Program-made: the position numbers and the translations under genes
The notes under the pieces: model-generated
Seen by the model: the letters and a program-made list of their open reading frames with translations, nothing else
What the model was told of the DNA's origin: nothing
The model's database searches: none
Origin: Acidimicrobiia bacterium
Lineage (GTDB): Bacteria > Actinomycetota > Acidimicrobiia > Spongiisociales > JAENVV01
Length of the DNA stretch: 53,708 bases
Assembly (NCBI GenBank): GCA_016650365.1
Contig: JAENVV010000188.1
Coordinates: 1 to 53,708 of the forward strand
Direction of reading: 5' to 3'
Shown here: piece after piece, positions 17,554 through 25,004 of the stretch
How the letters are laid out: the number at the start of each line of letters is the position of its first letter
Numbering within the stretch: the first letter of the stretch is position 1

Positions 17554-19083
17554 TCAATCCTCGTTGGAGATCCAGAATCCGACCATCAAGAGAACCACGC
17601 CAAGGGCGAGGAACAGGGCCATCTTCCAGATCGTCTCGACGGTGGCAAGGTCGACGAGGAAGACCTTCACGAGAATTCCCGCCATGGTGCCGAGGCCGAG
17701 GCGCATGATGGTCTTGCGCTCCGCCACGCTGCCGTACACGATCAGACCGACGGCAATGGCGCTCCAGACCGCAGTGGTGAGCGCCTGGCTGTACGTCGCC
17801 AGGTCTATCAGACCAACAAGAAAGCCGGCCAGGTACACGTACCCCGCCGCGAAGTTTCTCCCGACCATGGCGTCAGAGCCGGTTTGCCGGTCTAGTGCGA
17901 TTGCCACGAGTCCGATAATTCCGATGACAGCGACCCGGGCAACCGAGTCACCCGACCCGCCAAGGTCGACCAGTGTGGCGATATTGAGATACCCCGCCCC
18001 GGCCAGCGCCAGGCCACCGGCCCACTTGGGCCCTACTGCCTCTGAGTGGAAGCCGATGATGGTCACGGCAGCCGCAATCACGGTGATGGCGAGTACCGCG
18101 GCCGGACCATCGAGCAACACGGTCGAGCCAACGGTGGCCAGGGCGGCCGCAACCAGAGCGTGCGTAACCCCTAGGGCATCGTCGTCTCTCATCGAAAACG
18201 CCACCAATGCATGAAGGCCGGCGAGTCCAAAGGCCGTGGACGCCAGGACCGTTGACTCGCCTGCGTGAGCGAGGTAGGCGATGGCAAAGACGACCGGGCC
18301 AACTGCTCCTGCACCAAGGGACAAGCGATTGTCCAAAACGGTTCCTACCAACCTGGCGATCGAAGGGGCGACGAGAAAGGCAACAACGATGCCAGCCAGC
18401 ATGACATCGATTTCGAGAAGAGAGGCGCCTCCCAAATCCAGCGCGGCTCGGAGGACCTCAAAACCAACGACCACGACGGCCATGACGAACGTCGTTGCAT
18501 ACAGGACGACCCATTCGCGGATAAGAAACAGAGCGACGGCAGCTCCGAGAATGGCGAGGAAGTAGAAGGCGTCGCCCGAGCCCTGGAGCATCCGGCCCGG
18601 CAACACCAACGGCGCAATCAACGCCCCGGCCAGGCCCGCAACTCCGAGCGATTCGGCGTCCCAGAACAATGCCAGTCCGATACCCAAAGTCGAAACGACG
18701 ACCAACTGGATGAACGCCGACGATGCGGTGGTCAGTGAATACCACTCAAACGCGGCATAGCCCGTCAGGTATAGACCGGCGACGCCTCCCCCGGCCAACA
18801 ACGTGCCGAAACCCCGCCGGCTCGGAACAAGTTTCGCTCCGAGCCCCAACATGGCAACGCTGGCTGCCGCACCGAGGCCAACCCGGGCGGCCGCCGTGAC
18901 CCAACCAGCTTCGACGGCGTAACGAAACATGAAGACCAGGCCGAGCAGAACGAGGGCCAAGCCAACGCGAAACAGGTTCTTTCCGGTAAGGATCGTGTCC
19001 CAGAGGTCATCATTGGCAGGGCGCCTCTGTGGTGGTCGTTGTCCTGGAAGGGGTGGCGGTTGTTCGGTGACTGTCGGTGTCAT
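17554..19083 (-). CDS. DUF2339 polytopic membrane protein (509 aa)
   Basis: After a cytosolic Pro-rich N-terminus (PPPLPGQRPPQRRP) and a WDTILTGKNLFRVGLAL segment comes a run of about fifteen hydrophobic helices to the C-terminus. FGTLLAGGGVAGLYLTGYAA and the spacing of helices match DUF2339, a membrane family of unknown function found in many bacteria. The usual coiled-coil N-terminus of longer members is missing. SD GAGGGAG lies before the ATG. It is transcribed toward the ATP synthase operon but separated from it by the promoter region above. Confidence 0.8.
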   Translation of the reverse strand: MTPTVTEQPPPLPGQRPPQRRPANDDLWDTILTGKNLFRVGLALVLLGLVFMFRYAVEAGWVTAAARVGLGAAASVAMLGLGAKLVPSRRGFGTLLAGGGVAGLYLTGYAAFEWYSLTTASSAFIQLVVVSTLGIGLALFWDAESLGVAGLAGALIAPLVLPGRMLQGSGDAFYFLAILGAAVALFLIREWVVLYATTFVMAVVVVGFEVLRAALDLGGASLLEIDVMLAGIVVAFLVAPSIARLVGTVLDNRLSLGAGAVGPVVFAIAYLAHAGESTVLASTAFGLAGLHALVAFSMRDDDALGVTHALVAAALATVGSTVLLDGPAAVLAITVIAAAVTIIGFHSEAVGPKWAGGLALAGAGYLNIATLVDLGGSGDSVARVAVIGIIGLVAIALDRQTGSDAMVGRNFAAGYVYLAGFLVGLIDLATYSQALTTAVWSAIAVGLIVYGSVAERKTIMRLGLGTMAGILVKVFLVDLATVETIWKMALFLALGVVLLMVGFWISNED

Positions 19084-19428
19084 GGTCGGTCTCCCTCTCG
19101 TCTACTGAGAGCATCGACCCTGACGATCCAATTGACCAGGGGTGACACCACCCATTCGAGCCGGGGGTTCCACTAGGGGTCGTTTCGAAACGACCTCGAA
19201 GCGTCGCTTGGGGGCAGCAGGATCAACGCGCCGAACCCCGGAATACCGGGGGTTCGGCGCCTGTGCGATTCCGGGAGGAGTGGGCATTCACCTGTAAGGG
19301 GTGGGACCGTACCCGGGTTCCGCACTAAGCCTCTTTGCCTGTGCTTACACTATCGCGCCGCGCTGCCAACCTGGCTAGGGACCAATGGACCATCGCAAGT
19401 CGACCATCAGCCCAACCGCAGATACCCG
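19084..19428. other. Gene-free spacer with a perfect palindrome and a long hairpin
   Basis: No convincing CDS. At 19178-19195 is a perfect 18-base palindrome (GGTCGTTTCGAAACGACC). At 19228-19260 is a hairpin with 14-base arms (GCGCCGAACCCCGG against CCGGGGGTTCGGCGC with one bulged G) around AATA. The ten bases CCGGGGGTTC occur both at 19161 and in the hairpin at 19246. This lies upstream of DUF2339 on the minus strand, so it may be its operator/leader. A 61-codon minus frame (19102-19287) through it lacks a ribosome site and runs through the hairpin; I do not believe it. Confidence 0.6.
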
Positions 19429-19434
19429 TATGAT
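19429..19434 (+). promoter_or_regulatory. Candidate leaderless -10 (TATGAT)
   Basis: A strong -10 match placed 8 bases before the ATG at 19443, so a transcript would begin near that ATG and drive the 11-codon leader and the following membrane gene. Confidence 0.4.
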
Positions 19435-19442
19435 CTCAAGGC

Positions 19443-19478
19443 ATGATCCTATTCGGCACGAACGTTCCTTCACGATGA
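19443..19478 (+). CDS. Putative 11-codon leader peptide
   Basis: Begins where a transcript from the TATGAT at 19429 would start and encodes MILFGTNVPSR. Its TGA overlaps the ATG of the next gene (ATGA, 19475-19478), the usual arrangement for translational coupling. No clear Shine-Dalgarno sequence exists for the downstream gene. It could serve to bring ribosomes to the second start on a leaderless mRNA. No homology can be claimed for so short a peptide. Confidence 0.35.
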   Translation: MILFGTNVPSR

Positions 19479-19858
19479 GTGGTTTCATGGGTGGCTTCAT
19501 CGTGGCCATCGCCGGCGCAGCCGTGGCACTGGGGGTCGTGGCCCTCGTCGGGGTTTTCCACAAAGCGATCAATGTCTATCGCGGGGCCGGGCTTCTGACA
19601 GTCCTGGCGCTCATGGCCGCGGTCGTCTGGTTCGCGTATGGGCTGGTGGCCGATCCCAACATCTCAAGCGACCCCTACCTGGGGAGCTTCCTCGGCTTGG
19701 GGGGCGCTTCCTTCGCACTCCTTACCAAGGCGAGACACTTCGTTCCGACGGCGATGCTCCCACCTCCCCCACCACCCACTCTCGGAACGGTAGAACGTGA
19801 CGCTCCACCGACGAGCGGCGACCCCTTCGCCCGGCGTGAGGTCGATCCGAACGGCTGA
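19475..19858 (+). CDS. Small membrane protein, function unknown (127 aa)
   Basis: I do not recognise a family. Three hydrophobic segments are visible: GGFIVAIAGAAVALGVVALVGV, then LLTVLALMAAVVWFAYGLVA, then a weaker one around SFLGLGGASFALL. A Pro-rich tail (MLPPPPPPTLG) and a charged C-terminus follow. ATG at 19475 is favoured because it starts right before the first helix and overlaps the leader ORF; longer in-frame starts at 19430 or 19385 are possible but the first would sit inside the -10 element. The DUF3159 gene follows 21 bases after its stop with its own -10. Confidence 0.6.
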   Translation: MSGFMGGFIVAIAGAAVALGVVALVGVFHKAINVYRGAGLLTVLALMAAVVWFAYGLVADPNISSDPYLGSFLGLGGASFALLTKARHFVPTAMLPPPPPPTLGTVERDAPPTSGDPFARREVDPNG

Positions 19859-19866
19859 CCGCTCCG

Positions 19867-19872
19867 TATGCT
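19867..19872 (+). promoter_or_regulatory. Candidate leaderless -10 (TATGCT)
   Basis: TANNNT hexamer 7 bases before the ATG at 19880; it decides for 19880 over the upstream in-frame start at 19868. Confidence 0.4.
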
Positions 19873-19879
19873 GGTTGTG

Positions 19880-20563
19880 ATGACACAAGAGCACCTTTGG
19901 GATGACCTGCGCTCCGATCTACGAGGCCTATTCGTCGGTGATCGCACGGTCGGGGACTCGTTCCTGGCCCCGATTGCCTTTGTGGCCGTCAACGCGTTGA
20001 CGAATCTCGGCGCGGCGTCTGTCGCCGCGTTGGCCGTTGGAGGTGGCGTAGCGGCCTGGAGAGTTCGCAAGGGCCAGAAGGTGTTCTATGCCCTCGGGGG
20101 CATACCGGCGATCGGATTGGCCGCTCTTCTGGCTCTCCGGTCGGGTCGGGCCGAGAGTTTCTTCCTGCCCGGAATCGTCGGAACGGGGCTGATGGCCGTC
20201 GTGTCCATCGTGAGCATGGTCGCCCGACGCCCACTGGCGGCTTGGTCCAGTTGGGCACAACGGCGCTGGCCACTGGCGTGGTACTGGCGGCCAGATGTCA
20301 GACCCGCCTACACGGCGGTGACCGGCGTATGGGCAATCTACTTCGCAGCACGGGCGGGCCTGCAATGGTTTTTGTACGCCACCGGGCGACCCGAGGCATT
20401 GGCGGCGACCAAGGTCCTGACGTCGTGGCCAACGATCATCCCACTCCTGATGGCCACCTACGTGTACGGGAACCGACGGCTCGTCCGGTTGGGCGGCCCA
20501 ACCGTCGCCGAGTTCGAGGCCGGCCTGGTTGGCCCCTTCAACGGAGGTCAACGGGGTTTTTGA
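19880..20563 (+). CDS. DUF3159 membrane protein (227 aa)
   Basis: Actinobacterial DUF3159 family, about six transmembrane segments, unknown function. The pattern of a G-D-S start to helix 1 (TVGDSFLAPIAFVAVNALTN), then AWRVRKGQKVFYALGGI, then RSGRAESFFLPGIVGTG and a late RPAYTAVTGVWAIYFAARAG fits the family. The stop codon sits in the loop of an inverted repeat (20547-20572). Family recognised by pattern only. Confidence 0.7.
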   Translation: MTQEHLWDDLRSDLRGLFVGDRTVGDSFLAPIAFVAVNALTNLGAASVAALAVGGGVAAWRVRKGQKVFYALGGIPAIGLAALLALRSGRAESFFLPGIVGTGLMAVVSIVSMVARRPLAAWSSWAQRRWPLAWYWRPDVRPAYTAVTGVWAIYFAARAGLQWFLYATGRPEALAATKVLTSWPTIIPLLMATYVYGNRRLVRLGGPTVAEFEAGLVGPFNGGQRGF

Positions 20564-20572
20564 CCCGTTGAC
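20547..20572 (+). terminator. Hairpin with the DUF3159 stop codon in its loop
   Basis: Perfect 9-base arms GTCAACGGG and CCCGTTGAC enclosing GTTTTTGA; the TGA in the loop is the stop. No T-tract follows. It lies between convergent genes and could end either transcript. Confidence 0.35.
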
Positions 20573-20652
20573 TCGCCCCACTCGTAACGTGACCACCGCC
20601 CGCCGGCACTCCATGCTGAATCAACCCCCTGCAGAGGTTGCCTGGCGATCGC

Positions 20653-21924
20653 CTATACGTGACCTGAGAAGTCGGACTCGTATGGCGTGAACTTCGAAGC
20701 CAACGCCGCCACCTCTCGCTTGACATCGGCCAGAACCACCTCGTCCTGATAGTGGTGAACGGCCCGTGAAATGAGCTGAGCCGCAGTTCGACAGTCGGCT
20801 TCCTCCATGCCCTGGGTTGTTATCGCCGGCGTCCCCATGCGAATACCTGAGGTTACGAACGGGGGCCGGGGATCGAAGGGAATCGAATTACGGTTCATCG
20901 TGATGCCGAGTTCGTTGAGCATCGTGGCGGCATGCTTACCGGTGAGATCGGGATCGACCGATCGAAGGTCCGCCAGGATGAGATGGTTATCGGTACCTCC
21001 AGAAACCACGCGAACCCCTTCGTCGATGAAGGTCTCGGCCATTGCCTTGGCGTTGGCCACCACCTGGGCGGCGTATGCCCGGAACTCAGGCTGGGCAGCC
21101 TCGTGGAAGGCCACTGCTTTGCCGGCAATCTGGTTGTACAGAGAACCACCCTGAGCACCAGGGAAGACGCCCTTGTCAATGGCCTTTCCGAACTGCTCCT
21201 TGGCCATGATCAAACCTCCCCGGGCTCCCCGGAAGGCTTTGTGGGTGGTTCCGGTCACGATGTCAGCGATCGGAACCGGGTTGGGATAGGCCTTACCGGC
21301 TATCAGGCCAATGAAATGAGCGGCATCGACCATGAAAATGGCACCGACCTCGTCGGCGATCGAACGAAACGCCTCGTAGTCGAGATGCCGTGAATAGGCC
21401 GAGTACCCGGCCAGAAGAATCTTGGGACGGCTTTCGAGGGCAATCCTTCGTACCTCATCCATATCGATGAGTTCGGTTTCGCGGTCGAGTCCGTACGAAA
21501 CGAAGTTGTAATACATCCCCGAGAAGTTGACATGCGAGCCATGGGTGAGATGCCCACCCTGATCAAGAGACATTCCCATGACGGTGGCGCCCAATTCGAT
21601 GAGCCCGAAGTACACGCCCATGTTTGCCTGAGCACCCGAGTGAGCCTGCACATTGACGTACTCGGCATCGAATAGATGTCGAACTCGGGCGTTGGCCAAC
21701 TCCTCCATCTCGTCGATCACTTCACAACCCTCGTAGTAACGACGGCCCGGGTAACCCTCGGCGTACTTATTCGTGAACACCGAACCAGTCGCCTGCATCA
21801 CCGCTCGCGATGCGAAGTTTTCAGAAGCAATCAGGTGGAGATGAGTGTTCTGGCGTTCAAGATCCTTGCGGATCAGAGCGGCCATCTCAGGGTCGACCTG
21901 TTCGAGTGGACGGTTGTCAATCAT
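20653..21924 (-). CDS. glyA: Serine hydroxymethyltransferase (423 aa)
   Basis: PLP enzyme that interconverts serine and glycine and supplies one-carbon units on tetrahydrofolate. HLIASENFASRAVMQA, NKYAEGYPGRRYYEGCE, VNVQAHSGAQANMGVYF and the PLP-lysine motif TTHKAFRGARGG (Lys229) are all intact. The ATG at 21924 has GGAG nine bases upstream; an in-frame extension to 21981 has no such site. In many actinobacteria glyA lies near this prmC/tsaC/atp block. Single-gene unit, divergent from the VOC gene with a 73-base spacer. Confidence 0.97.
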   Translation of the reverse strand: MIDNRPLEQVDPEMAALIRKDLERQNTHLHLIASENFASRAVMQATGSVFTNKYAEGYPGRRYYEGCEVIDEMEELANARVRHLFDAEYVNVQAHSGAQANMGVYFGLIELGATVMGMSLDQGGHLTHGSHVNFSGMYYNFVSYGLDRETELIDMDEVRRIALESRPKILLAGYSAYSRHLDYEAFRSIADEVGAIFMVDAAHFIGLIAGKAYPNPVPIADIVTGTTHKAFRGARGGLIMAKEQFGKAIDKGVFPGAQGGSLYNQIAGKAVAFHEAAQPEFRAYAAQVVANAKAMAETFIDEGVRVVSGGTDNHLILADLRSVDPDLTGKHAATMLNELGITMNRNSIPFDPRPPFVTSGIRMGTPAITTQGMEEADCRTAAQLISRAVHHYQDEVVLADVKREVAALASKFTPYESDFSGHV

Positions 21925-21985
21925 GGTCAGAACTCCACTTGGCGGCGAAACCGTGATCGTACCAGCGCCCGTCACCGTCACGGTC

Positions 21986-21991
21986 TAACGT
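21986..21991 (+). promoter_or_regulatory. Candidate leaderless -10 (TAACGT)
   Basis: TANNNT hexamer 6 bases before the ATG at 21998, in the short spacer between divergent glyA and the VOC gene; no ribosome site. Confidence 0.35.
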
Positions 21992-21997
21992 CCTGGT

Positions 21998-22471
21998 ATG
22001 GACTCGATAGGCCACCTCATCGAACGGTTCGACCATGTTGCCTACGCCGTGGAACGGATCGAGGACGCCCTCCCTCTCCTCGACATGCTCGGCGCCACGT
22101 TCTACGACGGGGCCGACCATGTACGAAACCAGTTCCGCTGGGCCCAGTTCACGCTGCCAGACGGAAGCAAAGTTGAGTACCTCGCTCCCCTCACCAACGC
22201 CAGTTTCCTGCGCCGCTTCCTTGATACTCGCGGGCCCGGTATGCACCATGTGACGCTGAAAGTGTCCGACCTCAAGCAGGCAGCAGAGCTCTGCGAAACG
22301 GCGGGCATCGCCGTCACCGGGTTCAGCGAGTCCGAGATGTGGAGCGAGCTGTTTATCCATCCAAAAAGCACCAACGGCGCCCTCATCCAGCTCGCCCAAT
22401 GGGACTACTCGTACACCCTGGCCGGCTCGCTCGATCAGGTGCTTGGCGGCACCGTGATTGACGAGACGTAG
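21998..22471 (+). CDS. VOC/glyoxalase-fold protein resembling methylmalonyl-CoA epimerase (157 aa)
   Basis: Two beta-alpha-beta-beta-beta modules: DHVAYAVERIEDALPLLDML at residues 12-31 and GMHHVTLKVSDLKQAAELC at 81-99. The overall pattern (RFDHVAYAV, FTLPDGSKVEYLAPL, HPKSTNGALIQLAQ) is that of methylmalonyl-CoA epimerase. Comparing from memory with the Propionibacterium enzyme (ligands His, Gln, His, Glu), this protein has His13, Glu60, His83/84 and Gln131, so the Gln and Glu appear swapped. Metal binding is plausible, but the epimerase reaction is uncertain. No mutase or carboxylase genes are nearby. Confidence 0.75.
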   Translation: MDSIGHLIERFDHVAYAVERIEDALPLLDMLGATFYDGADHVRNQFRWAQFTLPDGSKVEYLAPLTNASFLRRFLDTRGPGMHHVTLKVSDLKQAAELCETAGIAVTGFSESEMWSELFIHPKSTNGALIQLAQWDYSYTLAGSLDQVLGGTVIDET

Positions 22472-22630
22472 CTCCGCAGCGGTTGACCATCGGCGCAGAG
22501 GCCGGTCGCCGACCCGCCAATAGGATTATCCGCAAACCGGATCGACCGCCAGACATGAGGGGTTCCTCTGGACACCCGGTCCCGGCCGGTCTCAGGCGGT
22601 CTCATGGCGCGGCGGCCAACTTTACGGACG

Positions 22631-22636
22631 TAGACT
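22631..22636 (+). promoter_or_regulatory. Candidate leaderless -10 (TAGACT)
   Basis: TANNNT hexamer 6 bases before the ATG at 22643. The 170-base space before it (22472-22642) holds nothing else I can support. Confidence 0.35.
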
Positions 22637-22642
22637 GGCGCC

Positions 22643-23068
22643 ATGATCTTCGAAGCCACCTCGGTAACCGACGGACTTGTTGACGCGTTTTCAGAGCTGA
22701 TACCGCAGTTGTCATCGTCGAGCCCACCCCCAACGAAGGAAGCGCTCGCCACGATCATCGCCGATCCGAATACCCACCTGTTCATCGCCGGAGACGATGG
22801 GACAATTGTGGGGTCGTTGACCCTCATCATTTTTCGCAGCCCGACCGGCGTGCGAGCTCGAATCGAAGATGTGGTTGTTGCCGAATCAGCCCGGGGCATG
22901 GGTATCGGGCGTCTGTTGACCGACGCCGCCATCGAACGAGCCCGAACCAGCGGGGCCAAGGCCATCGGTCTCACCTCTCGCCCATCGCGCGAAGCCGCCA
23001 ACGGCCTTTACCAAGCGATGGGTTTCGAACGTCGAGAAACCAACGTGTATGAGCTTCGCCTGATCTGA
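22643..23068 (+). CDS. GNAT-family N-acetyltransferase (141 aa)
   Basis: GCN5-related acetyltransferase. Motif A is IEDVVVAESARGMGIGRLL with the R-x-M-G-I-G pyrophosphate loop for acetyl-CoA; motif B is ANGLYQAMGFERRE. The beta strand GSLTLIIFRSPTGVRARIE precedes it. Substrate unknown. It ends immediately next to the tsaC stop, the two stop codons lying back to back (TGATCA). Confidence 0.9.
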   Translation: MIFEATSVTDGLVDAFSELIPQLSSSSPPPTKEALATIIADPNTHLFIAGDDGTIVGSLTLIIFRSPTGVRARIEDVVVAESARGMGIGRLLTDAAIERARTSGAKAIGLTSRPSREAANGLYQAMGFERRETNVYELRLI

Positions 23069-23641
23069 TCAGGGAGCTACCGGTCCCGGCCTTAAGACAA
23101 CCGGCTCCGGACCGGTCACATCGAGAACCGTCGAAGCCAGGCCGATGACCGCCTGCCCCTTGAGATATCCTTCGATGGCCGACCCCAGCAGAACATGGGC
23201 CGATTCGTGCGAGTGACACTCCTCCGGTTGCCCACTGAGGTTCGCCGAGGTTACCGCCAGCGGGCCAGTCCTCTCGAGCAGTGTCAGGGCTACATCATGG
23301 TTGGGAACCCGCACCCCGACCGTATGCCGCACGGGATCTCCAATTCCTTCGGGGAGCAACGGGCCCGACTGACAAACCAAGGTAAGCGGTCCCGGCCAGT
23401 AGCGCTCGGTCATCTCGACCGCCCAATCGGGCATTGTCGCCCAGCCATCTAGCGCCTCAGGAACATGTGCCAGGAGACCGATTGGTTTATCGACCGGACG
23501 CCCCTTCAAAACGTAGAGGCGGTCAATGGCAAGGCGGTTGCCCGGGTCTACTCCCAGGCCATATACCGTATCGGTGGGTATCCCGATGATTGCTCCGGAA
23601 ACGAGCAGCTCAACCGCTCCATCAACGGAAACGAGATTCAC
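23069..23641 (-). CDS. tsaC: Threonylcarbamoyl-AMP synthase, Sua5/YrdC/YwlC family (190 aa)
   Basis: Makes threonylcarbamoyl-AMP for the t6A modification of tRNAs reading ANN codons. AIIGIPTDTVYGLGVDP, then YVLKGRPVDKPIGLLA, then YWPGPLTLV and VRVPNHDVAL, with GPLAVTSANLSGQPE, are all hallmark blocks. Short (single-domain TsaC) form. GTG start at 23641 shares bases with the prmC stop (GTGA); a frame extension to 23785 is inside prmC. The mycobacterial equivalent (Rv1301) sits in the same place. Confidence 0.95.
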   Translation of the reverse strand: MNLVSVDGAVELLVSGAIIGIPTDTVYGLGVDPGNRLAIDRLYVLKGRPVDKPIGLLAHVPEALDGWATMPDWAVEMTERYWPGPLTLVCQSGPLLPEGIGDPVRHTVGVRVPNHDVALTLLERTGPLAVTSANLSGQPEECHSHESAHVLLGSAIEGYLKGQAVIGLASTVLDVTGPEPVVLRPGPVAP

Positions 23642-24444
23642 GATCTGTGACCTACCAGATACCGGTCCCGCCCGGTGAGGTCGCGTCGCACCTGCGCCTG
23701 AAGGCCAGGTGGTACCAGAGCCAGCGCTTCGATCGCATGTGCGGATCCGACCTCGATGAAGAACCAACCGGTCTCTGACAACCAATCGGGGAGCCCAGCG
23801 AGAAGCCGTCGGATGACGTCAAGTCCGTCGATTCCGGCAGCCAGAGCCAGGGGGGGTTCCCAGTCGGCCACTTCGGATGGCAATTCAGACATTTCGGTAT
23901 CTGACACATACGGCGGATTGGCGACTAGTAGATCCACCCGGCCTCCCATTTCTTCTGGCAGCGCATCAAACAAGTCGCCGGCAAAGAACCGGACCGTGGT
24001 GCTGTTGGCCAGGGCATTATCGCGAGCGAGGCTCAGGGCAGCCTCTGAGATGTCCGAGGCGACCACCTCAGCGTCCCGATAGACCGATGCCAGGCCGATG
24101 GCCAGGGCGCCACTCCCTGTGCACAGATCGACGATAAGAGCCGGAGGCTCATCCGGAAGCGTCGAAGCCAGCTCCCACAGGTATTCCGTCTCCGGTCGCG
24201 GAATGAGCACCCGGTTGTCGACCGCAATCTCGCATAAGGCAAAGGGAATCGTCCCTTCGATGTACTGGATCGGCTCTCCAGTCAGTCGACGCCGACACAA
24301 CAAAGAGTAGGCAATGGCCGTGTCATCATCGAGTGGCACTCCGATGATCACTTCGGATCGAGACCTACCCGTCACCTTCATCAGCAGTCGTTCGGCTTCG
24401 TGACGGGGCAGACGGGCGGCCGCCAGGACGTCTCTGGTAGTCAT
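23638..24444 (-). CDS. prmC: Release factor glutamine methyltransferase (268 aa)
   Basis: Methylates the GGQ glutamine of release factors. N-terminal helical domain, then RVLIPRPETEYL, motif I VDLCTGSGALAIGLA and catalytic NPPY at Asn176-Tyr179. Its substrate, RF1, is encoded two genes upstream. ATG overlaps the lipoprotein stop by four bases (ATGA). Confidence 0.97.
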   Translation of the reverse strand: MTTRDVLAAARLPRHEAERLLMKVTGRSRSEVIIGVPLDDDTAIAYSLLCRRRLTGEPIQYIEGTIPFALCEIAVDNRVLIPRPETEYLWELASTLPDEPPALIVDLCTGSGALAIGLASVYRDAEVVASDISEAALSLARDNALANSTTVRFFAGDLFDALPEEMGGRVDLLVANPPYVSDTEMSELPSEVADWEPPLALAAGIDGLDVIRRLLAGLPDWLSETGWFFIEVGSAHAIEALALVPPGLQAQVRRDLTGRDRYLVGHRS

Positions 24445-25004
24445 GGGGACGCCACCACACCGAGCAGAATCGTGTCCTCATTCGAAGCCCGGTAGACCGT
24501 CACCCCGCCAAACGAGTATTCAGTTTCAGCCAAGCCGAACAGCGTCCCGTTCTCACCGAACCCCAACTCGCCGAATGCAGTATCCACAGAGCTCGCGCCT
24601 GACCCTTCGGGCAGAATGAGTCCCAGAAAGGCAAGTACGGCCGCCGAGGAGCGCAACTCATCGTCGTCGCCGGAACCGGCGATCAGCGCCAACTGCACGA
24701 CCGAGACCGCCTGATCCGCCACGACCGCCTCCAGCGAAATGGGAGCGTTTCCGGCCCCGGCTTCAATCCGGCCATCCAAGAGCACGGCCGGCGGGGCGCC
24801 CAGTTCCGTCTCAAGTATTTCACTCCATCCGCTGATCAATTGATCAGCGGTCAAATCCAGGGCGTTCCCGGCGGGAGGGTACATGATGGAAACCGCTCCG
24901 GCGGTCGCAGTGGGCCCGACCGACGATCGGTCAACATCGCGTTCTCCACCGGGCGTGCAAGCCACCAGTGCAATCACCAAAAGTAAAGCTGTGAGGAGTC
25001 GCAT
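24441..25004 (-). CDS. Putative lipoprotein, unknown function (187 aa)
   Basis: Signal peptide MRLLTALLLVIA then lipobox LVAC with Cys16, followed by an acidic, Gly/Ala-rich exported domain. No family recognised. It is wedged between prfA and prmC with one-base (TGATG) and four-base overlaps, an unusual place for an exported protein. It is probably co-translated with RF1. An Asp/Glu-rich segment (GSGDDDELRSS) is in the middle. Confidence 0.7.
   Translation of the reverse strand: MRLLTALLLVIALVACTPGGERDVDRSSVGPTATAGAVSIMYPPAGNALDLTADQLISGWSEILETELGAPPAVLLDGRIEAGAGNAPISLEAVVADQAVSVVQLALIAGSGDDDELRSSAAVLAFLGLILPEGSGASSVDTAFGELGFGENGTLFGLAETEYSFGGVTVYRASNEDTILLGVVASP

Noticed and set aside
19102-19287. 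Minus-strand frame of 61 codons upstream of DUF2339
   Set aside because: Runs through the palindrome and the hairpin, lacks a ribosome-binding site, and has no recognisable features.
21925-21997. Glycine riboswitch before glyA
   Set aside because: Only 73 bases separate glyA from the divergent VOC gene, too short for the aptamer, and no conserved glycine-aptamer core is visible.
22435-23001. Minus-strand open frame (188 codons)
   Set aside because: Lies antisense to the clear GNAT acetyltransferase; Ser/Arg-rich and featureless.
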